From DASYQV01 sp036005125 (lineage in GTDB: Bacteria; Acidobacteriota; Vicinamibacteria; Vicinamibacterales; UBA2999), in the NCBI GenBank assembly GCA_036005125.1, contig DASYQV010000048.1, positions 1 through 14,100 on the forward strand: a stretch of 14,100 nt of DNA, in the 5' to 3' direction. The notes below the pieces were generated by a model, which was given only the letters and a program-made list of their open reading frames with translations, did not search any database and was not told the origin of the DNA. Made by a program: the position numbers and the translations under genes. Of this stretch, positions 1 to 6,017 are shown one piece after another; the stretch's first letter is position 1, and the number at the start of each line of letters is the position of its first letter.

Positions 1-302
1 AGCGGCAAAATCATGCCACACTGTCGCGCGCGCCGTCACCAGAACCGCCGCGGCGCCCGCTCTGTTCCGTGCGCCCTCGCGAAGATGGCGGCAGCAGCCA
101 CTATGGCCGCGGCGCAGTCACCATGACGGCGGCGCAGTCACTATGACGGCGGCGCAGTCACTATGACGGCGGCGCAGCGACCATGACCAGGTCCGCCCAG
201 CGGAAAGTCGCGGCCAGTCTCTGGTCCCGCCAATGTCATGGTCGCGGATCGGGTCACTGTTTTTGAAGCCCTGCGCGATCGTACGGCTCGCCTGGACCCA
301 CC
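1..302. other. Non-coding left edge
   Basis: I find no gene here. The 20-bp tandem repeat at 101-185 carries TGA on the + strand and TAG/TGA on the - strand. Because 20 is not a multiple of 3, those stops close every reading frame. An inverted pair of 11 bp (177-187 GCGACCATGAC with 235-245 GTCATGGTCGC) frames the sequence just right of the tandem array and could fold into a long imperfect hairpin. A frame open from the left edge to 123 has no recognisable protein character and is left uncalled. Confidence 0.6.
101..185. repeat. 20-bp tandem repeat, about four units
   Basis: The units 101-120, 121-140, 141-160 and 161-180 have an exact 20-bp period and the consensus CTATGACGGCGGCGCAGTCA. A fifth partial unit starts at 181 (CCATGAC). 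The middle two units differ by one base; the outer units carry two or three changes each. There are no spacers, so this is a minisatellite-type array rather than a CRISPR. The spacing is close to two helical turns, as in iterons or stacked operator sites, but no replication or partition gene is nearby. Its function is unknown. Confidence 0.85.
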
Positions 303-452
303 GCTAACCAGTCAAGGGCTCTGCCCTTGATATCCCGGCAGAGCCCTTGGCTGGTTAGCCCAGTGTCTTCTTGGCGCGCTTCGCGCGCCCTAGTCCGTTA
401 TGCGGTCCCACAACGGGTACAAAATTCTCGTTGGCAGCCGCATAACGGACTA
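303..452. repeat. Composite palindromic repeat, copy 1 (blocks A-B-C)
   Basis: Three consecutive hairpins make up this element. Block A (303-359) has 22-bp arms, 303-324 against 338-359, paired throughout except for one G-T. Block B (373-389) is GGCGCGC-TTC-GCGCGCC. Block C (391-452) has perfect 15-bp arms, TAGTCCGTTATGCGG at 391-405 and its complement at 438-452, around a 32-bp centre. The right end lies 19 bp beyond the stop codon of the - strand rsgA gene. The same A-B-C order, with about the same linkers, occurs at 5301-5452, and block C alone occurs at 9303-9362. No transposase is present, so this looks like a non-autonomous palindromic family (REPIN- or MITE-like). Confidence 0.85.
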
Positions 453-471
453 CCGACCGGCCTACGTACGT

Positions 472-1548
472 TCATCGTTTCCCCTTCTGCCTCTGCCTCG
501 CCCTGATCGCCCTCGACATCGCCTTCAACCGGCGTTTTTCGTCGATCTGTCCGCGCGCGTCCTGCTGCCGGGCGAGAAGCGCGAGCTCGTCCTGCAGCTT
601 CAGATAGCTCGCCAGCCGTGACGCGGCGACGCGCCCTTCGGCGACGGCAGCCTTCACCGCGCAGTGCGGCTCCTCCCGGTGCCGACAGTCCGAGAAGCGG
701 CATTGCGACGCGAGCGCCTCGATCTCGTCGAATGTCTCGAGCACCGCTTCTCCAACGTCCCACAGCTGCAACTCGCGCATCCCCGGGGTGTCAACGACAA
801 GGCCTCCATTCGGGAGACGCACCAGCTCGCGACGGGCTGTCGTGTGACGCCCCTTCGAATCCGATTGGCGGACCTCGCGTGTCTTCTGGACGTCCTCACC
901 AATGAGCCGATTGATGATCGTGGATTTTCCAACCCCCGAGGACCCGAGCAGCGCCCCCGTTCGCCCGGCGGTCAGGTAGGCCGCCACGTGTTCGATGCCT
1001 TCGTTCTTCTTCGGACTGAGCACGTGCACTGGCAGGTCGCCTGCCGTCGCGGTCACCTCGGACACGCGCGCGGCGACATCCTCGCAGAGGTCGGGTTTGG
1101 TGAGCAGGATGACGGGCGCTGCCCCGCTCTCGCGCGCGAGCAGCAGATAACGCTCCAGCCGCCGGATGCTGAAGTCCTGATCGAGCGCCATCACGAGGAA
1201 CACGACGTCCACGTTCGCCGCCACAACCTGCTCGTCGGTGACGCTGCCGGCAGCCTTCCGCGAGAACCGGCTGCGACGCGGCAGCACGGCGCGGATGGAA
1301 CCGCGTCGCTCGTCCGGCCGTTTCCGCACGACGACCCAGTCGCCGACGGCCGGCAGCTCGCTCCGGCTCGAGGCATGGTGCTTCACACGGCCGCCGATCA
1401 CGGCCTCGAGCTCGCCGGCGTCGACATAGACGCGGTAGATGTGATTGAACTCGATCGCCACGCGCGCGGGCTGCACGTCGGGCCGCTCGCGCCACGGCTC
1501 GAAATGCCGCGCCAGCGCATCGTCCCATCCCAGTTCCCCGAGGCGCAT
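472..1548 (-). CDS. rsgA: Ribosome small-subunit-dependent GTPase A
   Basis: This is the circularly permuted GTPase RsgA (YjeQ/YloQ), which binds the 30S subunit late in maturation and uses GTP hydrolysis to check the decoding centre and release factors. The protein has about 358 residues, near the family length. It shows an N-terminal OB-fold region (about 30-100), then the permuted G motifs: G4 TKPD (150-153), G1 GSSGVGKST (202-210) and G3 DTPG (253-256). A C-terminal zinc-finger domain follows with ligands C283, C288, H290 and C296 (C-x4-C-x-H-x5-C). The tail is rich in Arg and Lys. The start is the ATG at 1548; a TTG immediately before it could also serve. No strong ribosome binding site is visible. 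Its 5' end faces the M28 peptidase start across 25 bp, and its 3' end faces a palindromic repeat. Confidence 0.96.
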   Translation of the reverse strand: MRLGELGWDDALARHFEPWRERPDVQPARVAIEFNHIYRVYVDAGELEAVIGGRVKHHASSRSELPAVGDWVVVRKRPDERRGSIRAVLPRRSRFSRKAAGSVTDEQVVAANVDVVFLVMALDQDFSIRRLERYLLLARESGAAPVILLTKPDLCEDVAARVSEVTATAGDLPVHVLSPKKNEGIEHVAAYLTAGRTGALLGSSGVGKSTIINRLIGEDVQKTREVRQSDSKGRHTTARRELVRLPNGGLVVDTPGMRELQLWDVGEAVLETFDEIEALASQCRFSDCRHREEPHCAVKAAVAEGRVAASRLASYLKLQDELALLARQQDARGQIDEKRRLKAMSRAIRARQRQKGKR

Positions 1549-1573
1549 CAACTTAGGATAAATTCAAATCCGC

Positions 1574-2947
1574 ATGGTGACGACCTTCTCGCGCCCTCTT
1601 GCCATCATCGGGCTCGCTGCTCTTCTGTCGAGCCCGCCCGGCGCCTCCGACGCCTGGATCGAGAAGTACCGCCAATCCGCGTCGCGAATCATCGAGGCGG
1701 CCACCCACAATGACGACGCCTGGCGTCGTCTCGCGCTGATGACGGACACCTTCGGGCACCGGCTCAGCGGCTCTCCGGAGCTCGAGGCGACGCTTCGCTG
1801 GGCATCAACGGAAATGTCCAAGGATTTCGACGCGGTCCATCTAGATCCCGTGATGGTGCCTCGTTGGGTACGCGGGACGGAAAGCCTCGCGATCGTCGAA
1901 CCACGACCGCATGCCGTTGTCATGCTCGGTCTCGGCGGCAGCGTGGGCACGCCATCCGACGGCATTCAGGCCGAGCTGCTCGTCGTGCGGAGCTTCGCGG
2001 ACTTCGAGGCGAAGTCGGCGCGCGCACGCGGCCGGATCGTGCTGTTCAACGCACCGTACACGACATACGCCGAAACCGTTGCCTACCGATCCAATGCCGC
2101 TTCCCGCGCGGCCGTGCACGGCGCGGTGGCAGCGCTCGTTCGCGCCGTTGGTCCCCCCGGCCTCCGCACGCCGCATACGGGCGCGTTGTACTACACACCC
2201 GGCACGCGAGCCATTCCGGCCGCGGCAGTCGCCACCGAGGATGCCGACCGCCTGCAGCGGGTGCACGACCGTGGTGAGCGGATCGTGCTGCGGCTTCGGA
2301 TGGAAGCGACCACCCTGCCCGACGCGCAATCAGCGAACCTCGTCGCGGATTATCGCGGCCGGGAGCGTCCGGAAGAAATCGTCGCGATCGGCTGCCACAT
2401 CGATTCGTGGGACGTCGGAACCGGTGCCACCGACGATGGCGGCGCGTGCGTCGTGATGTGGGAAGCGGTGCGCGTGCTGAAGCGGCTCAACCTGCGGCCG
2501 CGCCGGACGATCCGCGTCGTGTTCTGGACCAACGAAGAGAACGGGTTGCGCGGCGCGGTCGCGTACCGCGACAAGTACCTGAAGGAGCTCCCGAACCACG
2601 TGATGATGCTCGAGTCCGACACCGGCGTGTTCCGGCCCGTCGGGTTTGGATTCTCAGGCCTCGATCGCGGCCGCGCGATCGTGACCGAGATCGCATCGCT
2701 GCTGACCGGCATCGGGGCCATCCGGATCAGCCCGAATGGCGGCGGCGCCGATATCGGCCCGAGTGTCGACACGGCCAACATTCCGGCCATGTCGCTGGAG
2801 GTGGACGGCTCGAAGTATTTCCTCATCCACCACACACCGGCCGATACGGTCGACAAGATCGAACCAACCGAGATTGCACAATGCGTGGCGGCCGTGGCCG
2901 TCATGGCTTATGTGGTCGCCGACATGTCGCAGCGGCTGGACCGGTAA
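1574..2947 (+). CDS. Exported M28 zinc metallopeptidase, carboxypeptidase Q-like
   Basis: This is a predicted secreted aminopeptidase/dipeptidase of peptidase family M28, closest in layout to carboxypeptidase Q (PGCP). Residues 1-27 form a signal peptide: a short positive start, a hydrophobic core (LAIIGLAALL) and a small-residue cleavage region before about W28. A protease-associated-type domain occupies about 100-240. The co-catalytic zinc site is intact: H275-x-D277, bridging D287 (in GATDDGG), the general-base pair E321-E322, D349 and H419 or H420 (LIHHTPADTVDK). The length of 457 aa fits the family. It likely trims small peptides in the periplasm; the exact substrate cannot be read from sequence. 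It is first in a + strand series with the DUF1499 and hydrolase genes. The start leaves only 25 bp to divergent rsgA, so promoters must overlap the coding ends or the mRNAs are nearly leaderless. Confidence 0.92.
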   Translation: MVTTFSRPLAIIGLAALLSSPPGASDAWIEKYRQSASRIIEAATHNDDAWRRLALMTDTFGHRLSGSPELEATLRWASTEMSKDFDAVHLDPVMVPRWVRGTESLAIVEPRPHAVVMLGLGGSVGTPSDGIQAELLVVRSFADFEAKSARARGRIVLFNAPYTTYAETVAYRSNAASRAAVHGAVAALVRAVGPPGLRTPHTGALYYTPGTRAIPAAAVATEDADRLQRVHDRGERIVLRLRMEATTLPDAQSANLVADYRGRERPEEIVAIGCHIDSWDVGTGATDDGGACVVMWEAVRVLKRLNLRPRRTIRVVFWTNEENGLRGAVAYRDKYLKELPNHVMMLESDTGVFRPVGFGFSGLDRGRAIVTEIASLLTGIGAIRISPNGGGADIGPSVDTANIPAMSLEVDGSKYFLIHHTPADTVDKIEPTEIAQCVAAVAVMAYVVADMSQRLDR

Positions 2948-2950
2948 TCA

Positions 2951-2985
2951 TTTGTGATTTGTGATTTGTGATTTGCGATTTGTGA
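2951..2985. repeat. Heptamer array TTTGTGA x5
   Basis: Five contiguous 7-bp units begin 3 bp after the peptidase stop codon. Four are TTTGTGA and the fourth unit is TTTGCGA. The array takes up most of the 52-bp gap before the DUF1499 gene. The same heptamer family (GATTYGT / CACRAAT) recurs as an inverted pair at 10838-10925. There is no T tract with a stable hairpin, so it is not a classic terminator. Confidence 0.9.
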
Positions 2986-2999
2986 TGTAATGCGCCGTC

Positions 3000-3704
3000 A
3001 TGCTTCGCCAGCTTAATGCGCTCGTTCTCGGGCTTGCGATCGTCGCCGGCGCAATGCTGATGGCGACCGGGCCGTTGTATCGTTCGGGGTCTACGCCGCT
3101 GCTGACCGCGTTCACATTGATGCGGTGGGCCGCATATCTCGGCGTTCTCACCGTGGTCCTCGCACTCGTCGCGCTCGTGGTCGGGCGAGGCCAGCGATGG
3201 ATGGCTGGTGCAGCACTGGTCATCGGTGCGACAGCATTCGTTATTCCGTATCAGTGGCAGCGCGCCGCGCGCTCGGTCCCACCCATTCACGACATCACGA
3301 CCGACACGACCGACCCGCCGACGTTCGTGGCCGTCGTACCGCTCCGCGCGAAAGCGCCGAACAAGCTGGATTACTCGCCGGACGTCGGCCGTCGTCAGCG
3401 CGAGGGATATCCGGATCTTGGACCGCGGACGCTGAAACTGCCGCGCGAGCAGGCGTTCGAACGCGCGCTTGCGGCCGCCCGCCGTGCGGGATGGGAAATC
3501 GTGGCCGCCGACGCATCCGCGGGCCGGATCGAGGCCACGGACACGACCCGCTTTTTCGGGTTCAAGGACGATATCGTCGTCCGCCTCACGCCGCAGGGCA
3601 ATCTCACCCGTGTCGATGTACGGTCCGTGTCACGCGTGGGCCTCAGCGACGTCGGCACGAACGCGCGGCGGATTCGACAGTACCTCGAGTCGCTGGGAGC
3701 ATGA
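3000..3704 (+). CDS. DUF1499 family membrane protein
   Basis: This 234-aa protein has three predicted N-terminal membrane segments (about 5-24, 40-62 and 67-84), followed by a soluble DUF1499 domain. The PPIHDITTDTTDPP stretch at 94-107, the mid-domain Y-x-P-D-x-x-x-x-x-Q pattern near 125-133, and the later alternating beta/alpha pattern (RAGWEIVAAD, then RIEATDTTRFFGFKDDIVVRL) are typical of this family. DUF1499 has no settled biochemical role; members often sit near envelope genes. The start is the ATG at 3000, placed directly after the heptamer array, with no clear ribosome binding site. An internal Met at codon 19 is too deep in the first membrane segment to be preferred. It is probably co-transcribed with the upstream peptidase, although the gap repeat could separate expression. 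Confidence 0.85.
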   Translation: MLRQLNALVLGLAIVAGAMLMATGPLYRSGSTPLLTAFTLMRWAAYLGVLTVVLALVALVVGRGQRWMAGAALVIGATAFVIPYQWQRAARSVPPIHDITTDTTDPPTFVAVVPLRAKAPNKLDYSPDVGRRQREGYPDLGPRTLKLPREQAFERALAAARRAGWEIVAADASAGRIEATDTTRFFGFKDDIVVRLTPQGNLTRVDVRSVSRVGLSDVGTNARRIRQYLESLGA

Positions 3705-3711
3705 TGCCGTT

Positions 3712-3786
3712 CGCCTTCAGGCTCCGGGCTGCGGGCTACAGGCATGACTTCACCGCCCGAAGTCCGAAGCCTGGAGCCTGAAGCCC
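3712..3786. repeat. Inverted heptamer array, AGGCTNC / GAAGCCT type
   Basis: The left units at 3719-3746 read AGGCTCC, GGGCTGC, GGGCTAC, AGGCATG. The right units at 3759-3786 read GAAGTCC, GAAGCCT, GGAGCCT, GAAGCCC. The right consensus is the reverse complement of the left, and 3715-3725 pairs perfectly with 3773-3783. The array fills the 84-bp gap between the DUF1499 stop and the hydrolase ATG at 3789. It may hide the hydrolase ribosome binding site when folded. Confidence 0.85.
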
Positions 3787-3788
3787 GA

Positions 3789-4415
3789 ATGACCGTGTAT
3801 CCGGCAGACTCCGCGCGCGTCCAACACGCCTTGCTTGTCCTCGCCCACGGTGCCGGCGCCGGTCAGCTCCACCCGTTCATGGTGACCCTCGCCCGGGGGC
3901 TCGCTGAGCGCGGCATCGATGTCGTCACCTTCGACTTTCCGTATATGGCGCAGGAGCGCCGCGTTCCGGACAAAGCGCCTGTGCTCGAGGCGTCGTTTCG
4001 AGAGACGGTCGCCGAGGCGCGACAACGGGTTGGGCCAGACCGTCGTCTGTTCATTGGCGGAAAGTCGCTCGGCGGGCGGATGGCTACACACCTGGCTGCC
4101 GAGGGGTTAGCCGATCTGCAAGGCGTCGTGCTTCTGGGTTATCCACTGCATCCGCCGGGGAAGCCTGAACAGCCGCGGGTGGGCCACCTGCCACGGATCA
4201 CCGTTCCGGTCTTGATCCTGCAGGGCGAGCGCGACGCGTTCGGCACACCCGACGAAGTGAGGCCGGCATTCGCGAGCCTTGGCGCGCGAGCGACGCTCCA
4301 TGTCGTCGACGGAGGCGACCACTCGCTGAGGGTGCCGCGATCCGCCGGCGTCTCACAGCAGGATGTGTACAAAGGCGTGCTGGACGCAATTGCCGACTGG
4401 GTTCAGTCCGTATAA
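3789..4415 (+). CDS. Alpha/beta hydrolase, KANL3/Tex30 family (dienelactone-hydrolase-like)
   Basis: This is a small serine hydrolase of 208 aa from the preferred start. Visible features are the oxyanion region LAHGAGAG near the N-terminus, the nucleophile elbow GKSLGG, the acidic triad member in LQGERDAFG, and the catalytic His in GGDHSL close to the C-terminus. The compact form without a lid matches the KANL3/Tex30-type bacterial proteins; the substrate is unknown. There is no signal peptide, so it is cytoplasmic. An in-frame ATG at 3744 would add 15 residues (TSPPEVRSLEPEA...), but these are encoded by the heptamer repeat and precede the usual N-terminus. I therefore place the start at 3789. 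The stop codon lies inside the 3' end of the opposing terC gene, a 13-bp overlap. Confidence 0.85.
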   Translation: MTVYPADSARVQHALLVLAHGAGAGQLHPFMVTLARGLAERGIDVVTFDFPYMAQERRVPDKAPVLEASFRETVAEARQRVGPDRRLFIGGKSLGGRMATHLAAEGLADLQGVVLLGYPLHPPGKPEQPRVGHLPRITVPVLILQGERDAFGTPDEVRPAFASLGARATLHVVDGGDHSLRVPRSAGVSQQDVYKGVLDAIADWVQSV

Positions 4416-5149
4416 GGCTTGTGCAGCTGCACGGGAGAGGTCTTCGCGCGCACGCGAAGGTTGATCATCTCCACGAAAATCGAGAAGCCCATCGCAAAGT
4501 AGATGTAGCCCTTCGGAATGTGGTGCTCGAACCCTTCGGCCACCAGCGAGAAGCCGATGAGGAGGAGGAAGCTGAGCGCCAACATCTTCACGGTGGGATG
4601 CTGCTCGACGAAGTTGCTGATCGGGCCGGCCGACACGAGCATCACGCCCACCGCCGCCACGACCGCGGCGATCATCACGGCAATGTCCTCGACCATGCCG
4701 ACCGCCGTAATCACCGAATCCAGCGAGAACACGATGTCGAGGAGGAGTATTTGCACGATCACACCGACGAAGGATGCCGCAACCTTCGCTGACGCGTGAC
4801 CTTCCTCTCCTTCCAGCTTGTCGTGAATCTCGTGCGTGCTCTTGCCGATCAGGAACAGTCCGCCCACGAGCAGGATCAGGTCGCGGCCGGCGATCTCCTG
4901 CCTCGCGACCGCGAAAAGCGGGGTCGTGAGCCGCATCACATAGGTGATCGAGAACAGCAGGCCGATGCGAATCAGCATCGCAAGCATCAACCCGAGCCGG
5001 CGCGCGCGTTCGCGTTCCTCCATGCGCAGCTTTCCAGCCAGGATCGAAATGAAGACGATGTTGTCGATGCCCAGAACGATCTCGAGGACCGTGAGCGTGA
5101 GGAAAGCAATCCAGCCTTCGGCGCTGGTCGTCCATGCGAGCCACGCCAC
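4403..5149 (-). CDS. TerC family integral membrane protein
   Basis: This 248-aa membrane protein of the TerC/YjbE/Alx superfamily is linked to metal-ion (chiefly manganese) export and, in some members, tellurite resistance. It has about seven hydrophobic segments. The two pseudo-repeats carry the conserved acidic membrane motifs E23-IVLGI-D29 and D138-IVFSL-D144, and the GKSTHEIHDK loop follows at 102-111. The cytoplasmic connector at 111-121 is Glu- and Gly-rich. The start is a GTG at 5149 (MAWLAWTTSAEG after initiation); an in-frame stop lies just upstream and no earlier ATG exists. No tellurite-resistance genes accompany it, so manganese homeostasis is the more likely job. Its 3' end overlaps the hydrolase by 13 bp. 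The 300 bp upstream hold a hairpin and composite repeat copy 2. Confidence 0.92.
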   Translation of the reverse strand: MAWLAWTTSAEGWIAFLTLTVLEIVLGIDNIVFISILAGKLRMEERERARRLGLMLAMLIRIGLLFSITYVMRLTTPLFAVARQEIAGRDLILLVGGLFLIGKSTHEIHDKLEGEEGHASAKVAASFVGVIVQILLLDIVFSLDSVITAVGMVEDIAVMIAAVVAAVGVMLVSAGPISNFVEQHPTVKMLALSFLLLIGFSLVAEGFEHHIPKGYIYFAMGFSIFVEMINLRVRAKTSPVQLHKPYTD

Positions 5150-5300
5150 GTCTACTGGACCGTATCAACTGATTGAGTAGTGGTCACAACAAGCTACCAA
5201 GCGCGGTTTCCGCGGGCGCGACAACCGGGGTCCCCGCCGCGCATGCCTGCGCGGCGGGGTGGGAGCGGAGCGCCCGCTACTGTTTCGGGTGATACATACC
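5150..5300. other. Intergenic sequence upstream of terC
   Basis: This is the gene-free stretch between the terC GTG and composite repeat copy 2. It should contain the terC promoter, but I see no convincing -35/-10 pair. Its clearest feature is the GC-rich hairpin at 5232-5259. The whole gap to 5449, including the composite repeat, contains no supportable gene. Confidence 0.5.
5232..5259. repeat. GC-rich 11-bp hairpin
   Basis: CCCCGCCGCGC (5232-5242) pairs perfectly with 5249-5259 around a 6-nt loop. There is no T tract on either strand, so it is at most a rho-independent-like pause or an mRNA-stabilising structure. It lies upstream of terC, between terC and the composite repeat. Confidence 0.75.
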
Positions 5301-5452
5301 AACCAGTCAAGGGCTCTGCCGGGCTCTGCCCTTGATATCCGGGCAGAGCCCTTGCTGGTTAGCACAGTATCTTTTGGCGCGCTTCGCGCGCCCAGCCCGT
5401 TATGCGGTCCCCACAACGAGTACAAAATTCGCGCTGTCCGCATAACGGGCTA
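5301..5452. repeat. Composite palindromic repeat, copy 2 (blocks A-B-C)
   Basis: This copy has the same three-hairpin order as 303-452. Block A (5301-5360) pairs 5301-5320 with 5341-5360 with one bulged T. It also carries an in-place 10-bp duplication (GGGCTCTGCC at 5311-5320 and again at 5321-5330) that copy 1 lacks. Block B (5376-5392) is identical to copy 1. Block C has perfect 14-bp arms, 5394-5407 and 5438-5451. Relative to copies 1 and 3, the left arm reads CCCG where they read TCCG, and the right arm reads CGGG where they read CGGA. That is a compensatory change which keeps the stem. The last three bases (5450-5452) encode the TAG stop of the adjacent - strand gene. Confidence 0.87.
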
Positions 5453-5965
5453 AACCTTCGTCGCGGCCTGGACCTCTGGCAGGTCGCCGAGCGGACCCCA
5501 GGTGTCCGGGTCCTGCCAGACCAGCGTCGACAGGTAGAGGGCGACCTCCTCCGGCGCATATGCTCCGGCCAGCGTGGCTGCGGCGGCGCGCAGCGCTGCC
5601 GGATCCGGCGGAGCGACGTCGTCGCCGGCAATGACCCCGTCTTCGTGCTGGATGCCGAGCGCGTCGAGGAAGCTGGCCATCATCGGGCGCTGTCGTTCAA
5701 GGTGATAGGCGACGAGCAGGCGCGCGGCGACCAGCTCCGACAGGCCAGTCAGCGAGACGAGGTATCGGGCCTTCTTCTCCAGCGGCAGCGACAGCACGCT
5801 CTTGGGCCGGAACTTGATGCGCTGCGCGATGGTCGCAATGGCTTCGTTCTGCTCCACGTTCGCATGCTCGTCGCGCCAGAACGCTTCGGCCGCCTGCATC
5901 CTGCGCTCCGCGGACATCCGCTTCCACAACTGCGAGGGGCGGAGAATATCGGGTGTATCGGGCAT
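5450..5965 (-). CDS. Hypothetical protein, 171 aa
   Basis: I do not recognise a family. The protein starts at the ATG at 5965 (MPDTPDILRPSQLWKRMS); a frame extending to 5989 would add eight residues and is less likely. Residues about 10-110 are predicted mostly helical. They hold a charged, Arg/Lys-rich first half (WKRMSAERRMQAAEAFWRDE), a basic patch (QRIKFRPKS), then a more hydrophobic helix (LSELVAARLLVAYHLERQR). The last 60 residues are Ala- and Pro-rich with an acidic patch. There is no signal peptide, membrane segment or Cys motif, so it is probably cytoplasmic. Coding character is supported by the clean high-GC codon pattern over the whole frame. Its TAG stop is the terminal trinucleotide of a block C repeat, so the element may have trimmed or set its C-terminus. 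Confidence 0.7.
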   Translation of the reverse strand: MPDTPDILRPSQLWKRMSAERRMQAAEAFWRDEHANVEQNEAIATIAQRIKFRPKSVLSLPLEKKARYLVSLTGLSELVAARLLVAYHLERQRPMMASFLDALGIQHEDGVIAGDDVAPPDPAALRAAAATLAGAYAPEEVALYLSTLVWQDPDTWGPLGDLPEVQAATKV

Positions 5966-5973
5966 AACACGTC

Positions 5974-6001
5974 CGTGCGAAGTGCGCACTCCGCACTACG
6001 T
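5974..6001. repeat. Short inverted heptamer pair with a 10-bp perfect palindrome
   Basis: The units CGTGCGA, AGTGCGC, ACTCCGC and ACTACGT follow each other with a 7-bp period, the last two inverted relative to the first two. The centre AGTGCGCACT (5981-5990) is a perfect palindrome, and 5975-5996 pairs at 10 of 11 positions. The array lies in the 52-bp gap between the amidase stop and the start of the hypothetical gene, both on the - strand. Confidence 0.7.
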
Positions 6002-6017
6002 TAACACGGCAGGGTTC

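Noticed and set aside
101..185. CRISPR array
   Set aside because: The 20-bp units are directly contiguous with no spacers, and no cas gene is present.
303..452. Integron attC sites
   Set aside because: Block A (AAC in the left arm, GTT in the right) and the 57-62 bp sizes recall attC. But the 7-mers do not fit RYYYAAC and GTTRRRY, the arms are nearly perfect without the extrahelical bases of attC, block C has GTT and AAC in the opposite order, and there are no cassette-like genes or integrase.
4403..5149. Tellurite-resistance operon
   Set aside because: TerC alone is a broad membrane family; no other ter genes are present, so a resistance role is not supported.
5232..5259. Intrinsic terminator
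   Set aside because: The stem is strong but no T tract follows on either strand, and it lies upstream of terC rather than after a gene in a fitting position.
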